From positions 1-25,389 of the forward strand of contig CAZUSB010000007.1 in the NCBI GenBank assembly GCA_964622895.1: a stretch of DNA of 25,389 nucleotides. Direction: 5' to 3'. The translations under genes and the position numbers were made by a program. This stretch comes from JAGOZV01 sp964622895. GTDB taxonomy: Bacteria; Patescibacteriota; Saccharimonadia; Saccharimonadales; Saccharimonadaceae. Positions 15,898-23,550 of the stretch are shown here, one piece after another. Numbering within the stretch: the first letter of the stretch is position 1; every line of letters starts with the position of its first letter. The notes below the pieces were generated by a model. The model saw nothing but the letters and a program-made list of their open reading frames with translations. It did no database searches and had not been told where the DNA came from.

Positions 15898-16968
15898 CTA
15901 TTTTTTTGGCGGTAAACTTAGAGAGATTTTATGATTATCTTTATCCACTTCTAAGATAACAAACTCTTTTCGCTGATTTAGGACAAAAATCTTTTCTGGG
16001 TCTTTGTCTTCAGTCGTATTTAGCTCACTAACGTGCACAAGCGCTTCAACAGCCGGACTAATCTGGACAAATGCGCCAAACGGTGTAATACGGGTAATCG
16101 TTCCCTCAACTTTACTTCCTGGTTTGAATTTGTCAATTTCGGTCATCCATGGATCTTCTGTTAATTGCTTGATACTTAGACTCAAACGGTCCCTATCAAT
16201 ACCGATAATTTTAGCCTTGATAGTTTCGCCAACTTTGACGTAATCAGCTGGAGAATTAACACGCTCCCAACTGATTTCTGAAATATGAACCAACCCCTCA
16301 ATTCCATCAACGTTCAAAAACACTCCAAAGTCTACTAGACCCGAAACTTCACCAGTAACTTCTGTTCCAACTGAAAGTTTCTCAAATTTAGACGCCAGAA
16401 CATCACGAATCGCTTCTTTTTCGCTAAGTATGAGTTTGTTAGCTTTTTTGTCAGCGTCTAGAATACGAACTTTTAATGATTTTCCGACTAGCTGATTAAG
16501 CCTATGCATAATTTCATCTCTATCACTGCTACTGACCCTTGGGTAGTTCTCTGGTGAAAGTTGTGATACAGGCAAGAAACCTCGCACACCTTCGTACTCA
16601 ACCAATAATCCACCACGGTTAGCATCAACTGGAGTGACGTCTACAATCTCACCCGACTCCATCTTGACGACAATTTCGTCCCAGCCCTTGTCTTTGGCAG
16701 CTTTTCGCAGTGACAATAGAGCTTGTCCGTCTGCCAGTTCATTGTCAACTACGCTAACAGAAACTGTATCTCCTACCTTTAGACCGCGGGTCATATTTCC
16801 TTCGCGACGAGGAATTATCCCAATTCCACGAGCTCCGAGATCAACCAAAGTCTCGTGTTTTTTGATTGATATTATTGTTCCTTCAACTACCTCTCCTTGG
16901 GTTAGCTGCTTAAGTGAACCACTTTCTTGTGCTAGTAGTTCATCCATTGTTATTTCGGCTTTAGCCAT
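15898..16968 (-). CDS. rpsA: 30S ribosomal protein bS1 (four S1 domains)
   Basis: bS1 binds mRNA and helps its loading on the 30S subunit. The 356-residue protein has four S1 RNA-binding OB folds at about residues 24-87, 105-181, 200-267 and 284-352. The last two match the consensus best (VDFGVFLNVDGIEGLVHISE and ITPFGAFVQISPAVEALVHV). E. coli S1 has six repeats; four is usual in Gram-positive and CPR genomes. A Shine-Dalgarno sequence AAGGAAGGAG is present but lies 14 nt from the ATG, with a short inverted repeat filling the space. infB follows downstream, giving a translation-initiation pair. Confidence 0.95.
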   Translation of the reverse strand: MAKAEITMDELLAQESGSLKQLTQGEVVEGTIISIKKHETLVDLGARGIGIIPRREGNMTRGLKVGDTVSVSVVDNELADGQALLSLRKAAKDKGWDEIVVKMESGEIVDVTPVDANRGGLLVEYEGVRGFLPVSQLSPENYPRVSSSDRDEIMHRLNQLVGKSLKVRILDADKKANKLILSEKEAIRDVLASKFEKLSVGTEVTGEVSGLVDFGVFLNVDGIEGLVHISEISWERVNSPADYVKVGETIKAKIIGIDRDRLSLSIKQLTEDPWMTEIDKFKPGSKVEGTITRITPFGAFVQISPAVEALVHVSELNTTEDKDPEKIFVLNQRKEFVILEVDKDNHKISLSLPPKK

Positions 16969-16969
16969 A

Positions 16970-16984
16970 AGTCTTTTTAAGACT
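16970..16984 (-). promoter_or_regulatory. Hairpin between Shine-Dalgarno and start codon of rpsA
   Basis: On the minus strand AGTCTT-AAA-AAGACT is a perfect 6-bp inverted repeat that starts within the last bases of the Shine-Dalgarno sequence and ends 1 nt before the ATG. Folding would shorten the otherwise long 14-nt spacing, or mask initiation. Confidence 0.5.
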
Positions 16985-17113
16985 CCTTCCTTAAATTGTA
17001 TTTTCTAAAAGCATACCTAAAGTACAGTACGCCCAAAGATTAACTCCAATTATACCTGAAACACAACCTTAAGTAAAGGACGGAGACAGAGATAACTCAG
17101 ACTTAATAAATTT

Positions 17114-17551
17114 TTATAAAGCTTTTTTGGATTTTAAATACAAAGTACCAGAAAATGCGACCAAAGCTACCCCCATCAGACTAAACAGTATCTCTTCTGG
17201 TCCAGTTTTTGGTAGCTCAGAGCTTGTGATGGTCTCTGTAGGTTTTTTTGCAGTTTCTGCAGAATCTTTTGTGGTTTCCGTAGGATTTTTTGCGGTTTCG
17301 TCTGACTTGTTTGATGTCTCGGTGGTATCTCCGGGAAGCCGTGTCACTTTACCCGCTCCCTCTTTTTTGTTGTCGCTTTCTTTTTCGGTCTGTTCAACGA
17401 CCTGCGAACCACTATTTGCGGACTCTTCAAGCTTTTGCTCTTGATTGTATTTGTTAATGATAAAGACAGCTGTCGTTATCACGACAAACGCAATTATTGC
17501 AATAATTATGAGCTTTACCACCACTCGGCCCATATAAGATATATTTCTCAT
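17114..17551 (-). CDS. Small LPXTG-like surface protein
   Basis: This 145-residue protein is probably exported and anchored to the cell surface; its specific role is unknown. It has an N-terminal hydrophobic segment (residues 10-32, VVVKLIIIAIIAFVVITTAV) acting as signal or membrane anchor. A Thr/Glu/Lys-rich low-complexity middle follows, with the repeated pattern PTETTKDSAETAKKPTET (about 90-107). LPKTG at 113-117, a hydrophobic stretch (ILFSLMGVALVAFSGTLYL) and a basic tail KSKKAL complete a classical sortase cell-wall sorting signal. The repetitive middle looks like a stalk. AGGTGA precedes the ATG. It lies upstream of rpsA on the same strand and is divergent from the ROK gene. Confidence 0.75.
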   Translation of the reverse strand: MRNISYMGRVVVKLIIIAIIAFVVITTAVFIINKYNQEQKLEESANSGSQVVEQTEKESDNKKEGAGKVTRLPGDTTETSNKSDETAKNPTETTKDSAETAKKPTETITSSELPKTGPEEILFSLMGVALVAFSGTLYLKSKKAL

Positions 17552-17578
17552 ATTTCACCTCGCATTATTCTACCTTCC

Positions 17579-17607
17579 ATTATGCAACGACTTAAACTTT
17601 AATTCAA
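17579..17607 (-). promoter_or_regulatory. Promoter of the LPXTG-like gene
   Basis: On the minus strand TTGAAT (17602-17607) and CATAAT (17579-17584) are spaced by 17 nt, about 28 nt before the ATG. It partly overlaps the upstream region of the divergent ROK promoter. Confidence 0.5.
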
Positions 17608-17619
17608 GCATAAATGTGA

Positions 17620-17625
17620 TACACT
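17620..17625 (+). promoter_or_regulatory. Promoter of the ROK gene, leaderless
   Basis: TGATACACT is an extended -10 ending 6 nt before the ROK ATG, so the transcript is predicted to begin at the start codon. There is no Shine-Dalgarno sequence. The -35 is weak. Confidence 0.45.
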
Positions 17626-17631
17626 ATCAAT

Positions 17632-18450
17632 ATGATAGTAGTAGTAGATACGGGTGGGACTAAAACGCTTGTAGCAAGCTTTAATGATCGCGGCTTGCTT
17701 ATGAAAAGCACAAAGTACCCTACCCCAAAAGATCCAAAAGAGTACATAACAGCATTAAAAAAGGTTCTGGAGGCAGAATACTCTGACCAACCAGCAAAAG
17801 CGATCGTCGTGGCAGTTCCTGGTATCGTCAAAGATGGCGTTGCTATATTGTGTCCAAATCTTGGTTGGAAAAATTTCCACCTGGTAAAAGCGCTTCGGGG
17901 CACATTAAACAATGCACCGATAGTTCTTGAAAATGATGCTAACTTGGCCGGTCTTGCTGAGACTCGGCTGTTACGCTCATCGCCAAAGCAATCTATATAT
18001 ATCACTATAAGCACGGGTATTGGCACCGGTATTATTACCGATGGACATATCAATCCAGCCCTTGCCAACAGCGAAAGTGGCCATATGCTATTAGAACACA
18101 AAGGCAAGTTGCGTGAGTGGGAAACTTTTGGCTCGGGTCGTGCCATCAAAAAAGAGTACAAAATGTTTGCGGCTGAAATATTTTCAAAACGAGCTTGGAA
18201 AAAGATCGTTAAAAATATGAGTGTCGGCTTTTTAGTGATAATTCCTGTCTTGCAACCCGACATAATTATTATCGGTGGTAGTATCGGTACTTATTTTGAC
18301 CGTTACGCAGACGAACTAAAGACAGTGCTCAAGCGACATTTACCTCCATACATACCAGTTCCAAAAATTGTTCAAGCCAAATACCCAGAGCAGGCGGTTG
18401 TTTATGGCGGATATTATCATGCACTTGATACTTTCGGCAATAAAAAGTGA
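17632..18450 (+). CDS. ROK-family sugar kinase-like protein without zinc motif
   Basis: The ROK family includes glucokinases and other sugar kinases. The 272-residue protein has the phosphate-binding loop DTGGTKT (residues 6-12), VAVPGIV, the catalytic-aspartate motif LENDANLAGLAE, a second phosphate loop ISTGIGTGIITDG, and the adenosine motif IIIIGGSIGTYF. The ROK zinc-binding signature (a GH followed by CXCGXXGCXE) is missing. After ESGHMLLEH the sequence goes straight to WETFGSGRAI, with no cysteines. Several ROK-like proteins lack it, but the substrate therefore cannot be assigned. There is no helix-turn-helix, so it is a kinase-type rather than a repressor-type ROK. Its 3' end overlaps the metallopeptidase gene by 32 nt. 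Confidence 0.85.
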   Translation: MIVVVDTGGTKTLVASFNDRGLLMKSTKYPTPKDPKEYITALKKVLEAEYSDQPAKAIVVAVPGIVKDGVAILCPNLGWKNFHLVKALRGTLNNAPIVLENDANLAGLAETRLLRSSPKQSIYITISTGIGTGIITDGHINPALANSESGHMLLEHKGKLREWETFGSGRAIKKEYKMFAAEIFSKRAWKKIVKNMSVGFLVIIPVLQPDIIIIGGSIGTYFDRYADELKTVLKRHLPPYIPVPKIVQAKYPEQAVVYGGYYHALDTFGNKK

Positions 18451-18880
18451 TTATCCTGAGATAAGGTTTGAGGTGGGAGATCGGTTTTACTGGTCTCCCT
18501 CTTTAAAAACAATCTTTTACACGATTGACCAAGATGGCTCGCTAGACGAAGTCCAGTTAATTCATGAACTTGCTCACGCCGTTCTTGGGCATAATTCCTA
18601 CGAAAAAGATGTGGAGCTTTTGCAGCTAGAAGTACAGGCCTGGGAAATGACTCGTCAATTGATGACGAAGTACGAGCTGCTGTCAGTTTCAAAAAGTGAG
18701 ATTGAGTCTGCGCTTGATAGTTATCGTGACTGGCTGCATGCAAGAAGTATCTGCCCAACTTGTCGGGCGATCGGTTACGAGGTAAACGATAAAGTTTATC
18801 GGTGCGTCGCCTGTGAGACGCAATGGCGTCCAAATGAGGCAAGGACCTGCGGCTTAAAAAGATACAAAATAACCCCCTAA
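18419..18880 (+). CDS. ImmA/IrrE-like metallopeptidase with C-terminal zinc ribbon
   Basis: This is a 153-residue predicted zinc protease. The motif IHELAHAVLGH gives the HEXXH metal site with a further histidine, as in the ImmA/IrrE (M78) family. Members of that family cleave repressors, but no XRE-type repressor gene is adjacent here. After the protease core and a helix lies a C-terminal zinc ribbon with two knuckles, CPTC and CVAC, and one more cysteine (TCGLKRY). I chose the ATG at 18419; ATG 18404 and 18368 are upstream options, all inside the ROK gene. The overlap suggests cotranscription. A strong terminator follows immediately. Substrate unknown. Confidence 0.75.
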   Translation: MHLILSAIKSDYPEIRFEVGDRFYWSPSLKTIFYTIDQDGSLDEVQLIHELAHAVLGHNSYEKDVELLQLEVQAWEMTRQLMTKYELLSVSKSEIESALDSYRDWLHARSICPTCRAIGYEVNDKVYRCVACETQWRPNEARTCGLKRYKITP

Positions 18881-18897
18881 AAAGAGGGTTATTTTTT
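18866..18897 (+). terminator. Rho-independent terminator (usable in both directions)
   Basis: AAAATAACCC pairs with GGGTTATTTT, with an extra CT/AG pair towards the loop, followed by T residues on the plus strand. It overlaps the last codons of the metallopeptidase gene. It also sits 29 nt beyond the stop of the convergent KGG gene, whose strand has a shorter T run. Confidence 0.85.
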
Positions 18898-18925
18898 ATA
18901 CACAAGAATTGCTTAATTTTTTATA

Positions 18926-19126
18926 TTATGCTTCTTTTTGTGCCTTGCCACGACGACTAACACGTCCGCCCTTTGCGCCAGCAATACGTGCTAGCTCAGG
19001 GTTTGCTGCAAATCCACCACCACGGCTCTTTTTGCCACCCATTGCACCGATTTTTGCATAAAAATCTGGATCACGGGATAGATTTTTTTGTTTGGACTTT
19101 AGTCCACCTGCTTTTGTTCCTGCCAT
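18926..19126 (-). CDS. KGG-motif (GsiB-like) small basic protein
   Basis: This 66-residue, strongly basic, Gly/Ala/Lys-rich protein resembles the KGG-repeat proteins linked to general stress (GsiB, con-10 type). The recognisable motifs are KIGAMGGKKSRGGG and RIAGAKGGRVSRRG, two related units with a pattern of Ala-x-Gly-Gly-Lys/Arg. The N-terminus AGTKAGGLKSKQKNLSRDPDFY is also typical. It is probably cytosolic and intrinsically disordered, perhaps hydrophilin-like or nucleic-acid binding; this is inference. GGAGGAG is an excellent ribosome binding site. Its promoter is surrounded by palindromes, suggesting regulated expression. Confidence 0.8.
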   Translation of the reverse strand: MAGTKAGGLKSKQKNLSRDPDFYAKIGAMGGKKSRGGGFAANPELARIAGAKGGRVSRRGKAQKEA

Positions 19127-19195
19127 TTTAGTTCTCCTCCACTATTTAAGGGTTTTCCACATCAGATTGATGCATAAACCCAACCTTAATATCTC

Positions 19196-19258
19196 ACACA
19201 TGATATGTGTACATAATCTATGATAGCATAGCTTATGCTTTTTGTCAATATGTACATA
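19196..19258 (-). promoter_or_regulatory. KGG-gene promoter with three palindromes
   Basis: On the minus strand TTGACA (19243-19248) and TATCAT (19220-19225) are separated by exactly 17 nt. The spacer holds AGCATA-AGC-TATGCT (19225-19239). TATGTACATA, a perfect palindrome, lies just upstream of the -35 (19249-19258). ACACAT-GAT-ATGTGT (19196-19210) lies just downstream of the -10. The three dyads cover the sites where repressors or activators normally bind. Confidence 0.65.
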
Positions 19259-19358
19259 GTGTGTATTATATTGTGAAAAAGTCTTGTATGTTTTTGCTAT
19301 TTTGTGTAATATAGAAAGTGCACCTGTTTGAATCTCAAAAAACTACGAGATTCACCAC
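19259..19358. other. Gene-free stretch upstream of the KGG promoter
   Basis: This part of the gap between the KGG gene and the RSH gene has no convincing ORF. The one structured element is GAATCTC-10 nt-GAGATTC (19330-19353), a 7-bp hairpin not followed by a T run on either strand that would make it a terminator. Its role is unknown. Confidence 0.4.
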
Positions 19359-19396
19359 AAAAAAAGAAACCACCCTACCTGCGAGATGGGTGGTTT
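19359..19396 (-). terminator. Terminator of the RSH gene
   Basis: On the minus strand AAACCACCC pairs with GGGTGGTTT across a 12-nt loop, followed by C and seven T residues. It lies about 25 nt beyond the RSH stop codon. Confidence 0.85.
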
Positions 19397-19421
19397 TAGT
19401 TATGTACGCTGCTATGTGAGC

Positions 19422-21107
19422 CTAATCGCTCATGCCATATTTATCAATCATCTCAAGCATTGTTTGGATAATTTTTTCTCCACGCTCACTAGGATCGCTA
19501 CCAACAAGCAGCTTATCTGGCTGAATTCTTTTTCTTTGTTGCTGAATCTCACGCGCTAATATCATTGCTTCACTATTTATTTCAATTACTTCTTTTGTTG
19601 TCGGCTTATAAGGTAGGTTTCTCTTGTAGTTATAAAGTACATGGGAGGTTTCTCCAATTTTTGCCCGCTTTCGCTCTGCTTTTGTCAAATATTGTATCTC
19701 TGTCGGGATTTCTACACCTGATTCTTTGTCGACTGCTAATAACGTAATTTTTGATACTTCATATTGCGCAAAGCCTTCTTTTTTTGCTTCTTTTAGAGAC
19801 TGTGGCTTGAATTCAATGTCATCTAGGCTTATGTCTATATCATCCTCTTTAATGGCGCGTTTGAACCTTCGTTTCATGTAATTAACATAATTCTTTGAAC
19901 CTTGAACATATATAGATCCATTTTTACCCGGAGCTTTTTTAAGCTCAACGTTGTCTGGTCGCTGTTTTACATAATTGATTATTGAATCTGCCATGACTAC
20001 ATTATTTTCAGTTACGACTGTTATACCAAACAGATCTAACGGCTTCTCACCATTATATTTGCCAATCATTTTTTCAGCACAACTGCCTTCGCTTTTTATC
20101 CGCCAATTTCCTGAATTTTGCTCCGAGACAAAGTTGCCAATATAAATCGGAAAAGTACCATCTTCTCCTTCTTTTCCAACAGCGTGCGAGACCGCCAAGT
20201 CTTGGTAACCAAACACAGCTTTGAGTAATTTTTCTGGACCAATATATCTTAGTTCGTTAACCATTTCTAAGGATTTATCTATCGCTTCTTGCTCACCTCT
20301 ACCTGTTAATCTGACAATGCGCGCTTGACCATAAAGCATTTCCGCCAAACCATCAAGGTCCATGAGCTCACAAATTGGCCCGTAAAAAGATTCGGCCTCT
20401 AATGCATCCTGCAATCTTGCGGACTGACGAAGAGAAGACGGATACCTCATATTATCATACAGTTCCGCCGATTTAATAATAAGAGCCTCCAAGTATGTTT
20501 CATCAAGAAACTCCCTCATATGCTTAAAATCCAAAACTGGCTGAATTTCTGTAAAAGCTTCGGGCGGGACAGTCCCTTTGTAGCTATCTGCTAACATGTA
20601 TAAAAGCCCTGCACTTTTTAGGGTGTCATCAGAATCGCTGTCAAACTGTTTTTGTGCCATGTCTTTTCGATATTTAGCACTAGACTCTTCAGCGAACGGC
20701 ATATCCCCAAGTAAGCGTTTTAGGTAATCACCTTGATCATAATTAAAAATAGGATTTGTAAAAACTTCATACAGGGCTCTAGCAGAAGCAATTTTCCTAG
20801 GAAGTGTATGCTTTGGACCATCTCCGATCAGGCGATCAGCCAAGTCATGGAGTAAAGTTGCATGATAAGTTTCTTTTGGCGCAACATCCCACATGATAGC
20901 GCCAACTAAATCAACCACTCTCTCTGCGTGTAGCAAAAAATCCTCTCGCTCATCTACACCTTCTGTGTCTACGTATGATTTTAAGGCCTCACGAGAAACT
21001 TCAAAGGGGTCTTTTTCAAGACTAGACTCTGGGGAAAATAGCGTATCTAAAGACTCTGACATAGCAGGTTGAGCTTTAGTATATTCTTGATTATTAGATG
21101 GTATCAT
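19422..21107 (-). CDS. Divergent RelA/SpoT homolog (HD plus synthetase domains, no TGS/ACT)
   Basis: RSH enzymes make and degrade (p)ppGpp, the stringent-response alarmone. The 561-residue protein aligns with the SpoT plan. The HD domain has H60, then LLHDL (H87, D88), and IKSAELYDNMR (211-221), which matches the SpoT IKLADRLHNMR stretch residue by residue but has Glu in place of the metal-binding Asp. The synthetase domain has R336-x-K338-x-x-x-S342-x-x-x-K346-M, PLDLFGITVV (356-365), and TEIQ (469-472) followed 13 residues later by G-E-T-S-H, the spacing of SpoT EVQ and GVAAH. The usual NGYQSLH loop appears as EGFAQYE, with Phe for the base-stacking Tyr. The C-terminal TGS, helical and ACT domains are absent. 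Catalytic activity of either domain is uncertain. It follows the rRNA unit on the same strand and has its own promoter. ATG 21107 or Met16 (21062) may be the start; neither has a good ribosome binding site. Confidence 0.75.
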   Translation of the reverse strand: MIPSNNQEYTKAQPAMSESLDTLFSPESSLEKDPFEVSREALKSYVDTEGVDEREDFLLHAERVVDLVGAIMWDVAPKETYHATLLHDLADRLIGDGPKHTLPRKIASARALYEVFTNPIFNYDQGDYLKRLLGDMPFAEESSAKYRKDMAQKQFDSDSDDTLKSAGLLYMLADSYKGTVPPEAFTEIQPVLDFKHMREFLDETYLEALIIKSAELYDNMRYPSSLRQSARLQDALEAESFYGPICELMDLDGLAEMLYGQARIVRLTGRGEQEAIDKSLEMVNELRYIGPEKLLKAVFGYQDLAVSHAVGKEGEDGTFPIYIGNFVSEQNSGNWRIKSEGSCAEKMIGKYNGEKPLDLFGITVVTENNVVMADSIINYVKQRPDNVELKKAPGKNGSIYVQGSKNYVNYMKRRFKRAIKEDDIDISLDDIEFKPQSLKEAKKEGFAQYEVSKITLLAVDKESGVEIPTEIQYLTKAERKRAKIGETSHVLYNYKRNLPYKPTTKEVIEINSEAMILAREIQQQRKRIQPDKLLVGSDPSERGEKIIQTMLEMIDKYGMSD

Positions 21108-21163
21108 AGTATTTCAGTAAATTATCACGCCTCTTAATGAGGGAATTATTTGAAAGCTAATAT

Positions 21164-21193
21164 ATTATATCATGAAAATACACATTATGTCAA
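21164..21193 (-). promoter_or_regulatory. Promoter of the RSH gene
   Basis: On the minus strand a perfect TTGACA (21188-21193) and a perfect TATAAT (21164-21169), with TGA just before the -10, are spaced by 18 nt. It starts directly behind the rRNA terminator. The leader would be about 50 nt. Confidence 0.8.
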
Positions 21194-21203
21194 TAAAAGA
21201 TAA

Positions 21204-21227
21204 AAGCCCTCGCAGTAACGAAGGCTT
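21204..21227 (-). terminator. Terminator of the 23S-5S rRNA unit
   Basis: On the minus strand AAGCCTTCG pairs with CGAGGGCTT (one G-U pair) across a 6-nt loop, followed by TTATCTTTTAT. It begins 9 nt after the 5S 3' end. Confidence 0.85.
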
Positions 21228-21235
21228 CTATATAA

Positions 21236-21344
<109 letters not shown>

Positions 21345-21529
21345 GTCAGGCTTTGTTCCTCTGATGTTCCACATTGGGCAACCCGGGAAAAGCCTCACTA
21401 CGATGTCCATTAAGCATCGGTGTGAATTTTTAAAGATTGACGGTGGATATATTGCTATATACACCAATTACTAGTTAAGTCTACCTCATCCGCGCCATCT
21501 ATGCAAGCATAAATGTAAGCGAACAAGGA
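21345..21529 (-). other. 23S-5S internal transcribed spacer
   Basis: There is no tRNA in this spacer. It contains AGGCTTT and AAAGCCT arms (a closed stem next to 5S) and the 3' half of the pre-23S processing stem: AATTACTAGTTAAGTC at 21466-21481 and AAGATTGACGG at 21433-21443 on the plus strand. Both are matched by complements upstream of 23S. Confidence 0.6.
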
Positions 21530-21811
21530 CATAAAAAGGCAATGGGACTATTAGTATGCTTCGGCTAAACATGTTGCCATGCGTACACCTTGCACCTATC
21601 AAACAGATAGTCTTTCTGTGTCCTCATAGGGAAATCTAATCTTGAAGTCAGTTTCGCGCTTAATATGCTTTCAGCGCTTATCTATACCGAACGTAGCTAC
21701 TCAACAATGCGGCAGGTGGCCACAATTGATACACCAGAGGTTCGTCCGCCCCGGTCCTCTCGTACTAGGGGTAGATCTTCTCAAATTTCCTATCGTCCAT
21801 ACCGGATATAA

Positions 21812-21882
<71 letters not shown>

Positions 21883-21896
21883 AAGGTGCTCCCCCT

Positions 21897-21931
<35 letters not shown>

Positions 21932-22680
21932 AGCGCCGTCTATGTGAACTATTGGGCGCTATAAGCCTGTTATCCCCAGGGTAACTTTTATCCGTGTGCG
22001 CTATCGATCCCACATTCATGTACAAATTGTACGTATAGCGGGTCACTTGCTCCGACTTTCGTCTCTGATTGGAATGTACTCCTCACAGTCAAGCTGGCTT
22101 TTGCGCATGCACTATCACTTCGATTTCCATACGAAGTTAGCCAACCTTTGAACGCCTCCGGTACTCTTTAGGAGGCAACCGCCCCAGTTAAACTACCCAC
22201 CATACACGGTCCTCATACCGGATAACGGTACAAGTTAGATCAAAATTCTGGCAAGGGTGGTATTTCACTTGGTGACTCCACAAATACTAGCGTATCTGCT
22301 TCAACGTCTCCCACCTATTCTACACGGGCCAAAATCTGGAACAATGTAAAGCTGTAGTAAAGCTCCATGGGGTCTTCTCGTCCTGGTACGGACAGACGGC
22401 ATCTTTACCGCCAATGCATTTTCACCGAGGCCTTCGCTGAGACAGTGCCCACATGATTACTCCGTTCGTGCGGGTCAGAACTTACCTGACAAGGAATTTC
22501 GCTACCTTAGGACGGTTATAGTTACCGCCGCCATTGACTAGGGCTTCAGTTCGCACCGTAAAGCGCTCCCCTTAACCTTCCAGCATTGGGCAGGAGTCAG
22601 CCCCTATACATCCACTTTCGTGTTAGCAGAGACCTGTGTTTTTGATAAACAGTTCCGTGGGCTCTTTTGCTGAGGCCCCC

Positions 22681-22896
22681 ACATCGTCAGATGTGAGATA
22701 TCTCGCGTTCAAAAGAACAATTATTCATGTTACTTATCTCAGAAAAAATCTATATTGGTTCATAAAAAAGGATTTTTCGACCCATGATTGATAATCAATC
22801 TGGGCGTACTCATGCGTAATAGTTACTTTACGCGTTTAACCTATATTTTCACTCAATAACACTTGCTGAGTGAACGCGGCTCATATCCGCCGAAGC
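22681..22896 (-). other. 23S expansion segment in the helix 68 region
   Basis: The segment is closed by GCCCCC and GGGGGC (plus 22897-22902 and 22675-22680) where B. subtilis has a few tens of nucleotides. It consists of successive hairpins: CACTCA/TGAGTG (22850-22872), GCGTAA/TTACGC (22814-22833), CCCA-GATTGAT/ATCAATC-TGGG (22781-22804), GAAAAATC/GATTTTTTC (22742-22778) and CACATC/GATGTG (22680-22695). The domain position is from comparison by memory. Confidence 0.65.
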
Positions 22897-23340
22897 GGGG
22901 GCAGACCTTATCCCGAAGTTACGGTCGCTGTATTGCCGAGTTCCTTAGCGAAGGTTCTCTCGTAAGCCTTAGTCTACTCGACCCGAGCACCTGTGTTGGT
23001 TTGCGGTACGGGCGGCTAATTTCATACGTACATCTGCTTTTCTAGCCAGAGCTTTGATCAAAATCGTCGTTTAAAAAACAACTTTCACTCCCTATGCGTT
23101 CCCGCTAGGTTGGACGGATATATACCAATAATCCGCTTCGACTACTTCTCCGTGAACAGTGTACAAAAATTAACCGGTTCAGGAATATTAACCTGATGTC
23201 CATCGCCTACGCTATGCGCCTCGGCTTAGGCCCGACTAACCCTGAGATGATTAACATGGCTCAGGAAACCTTGCTCTTACGGCCGACAGGATTCTCACCT
23301 GTCTTATGGTTACTCATTCCAGCATTCTCACTTCCTAACG

Positions 23341-23550
23341 CTCCACCCAACTTTCCAGTTGAGCTTCACTGCAGATAGGAACGCTCCTCTACCACNNNNN
23401 NNNNNNNNNNNNNNNNNNNNNNNNNNNNNNNNNNNNNNNNNNNNNNNNNNNNNNNNNNNNNNNNNNNNNNNNNNNNNNNNNNNNNNNNNNNNNNNCTCCA
23501 CCCAACTTTCCAGTTGAGCTTCACTGCAGATAGGAACGCTCCTCTACCAC
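23341..23550. other. Scaffold gap: 100 N flanked by an exact 55-base duplicate
   Basis: Bases 23341-23395 and 23496-23550 are identical over 55 positions, and 100 N (23396-23495) separate them. The natural 23S needs this stretch only once. This fits two contigs that end in the same k-mer and were joined with a placeholder gap. Confidence 0.92.

Noticed and set aside
17604..18263. A 219-codon open frame on the minus strand opposite the ROK gene.
   Set aside because: It is fully antisense to a gene with clear ROK motifs and has no recognisable domain; it reflects codon bias of the real gene.
19318..19356. A tRNA-like T-arm (GTTTGAATCTC) in the KGG-RSH gap.
   Set aside because: No matching D arm, anticodon arm or acceptor stem could be found; the inverted repeat alone does not make a tRNA.
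21345..21529. A spacer tRNA between 23S and 5S.
   Set aside because: The stems present do not fit a cloverleaf and no anticodon or T-loop consensus is seen.
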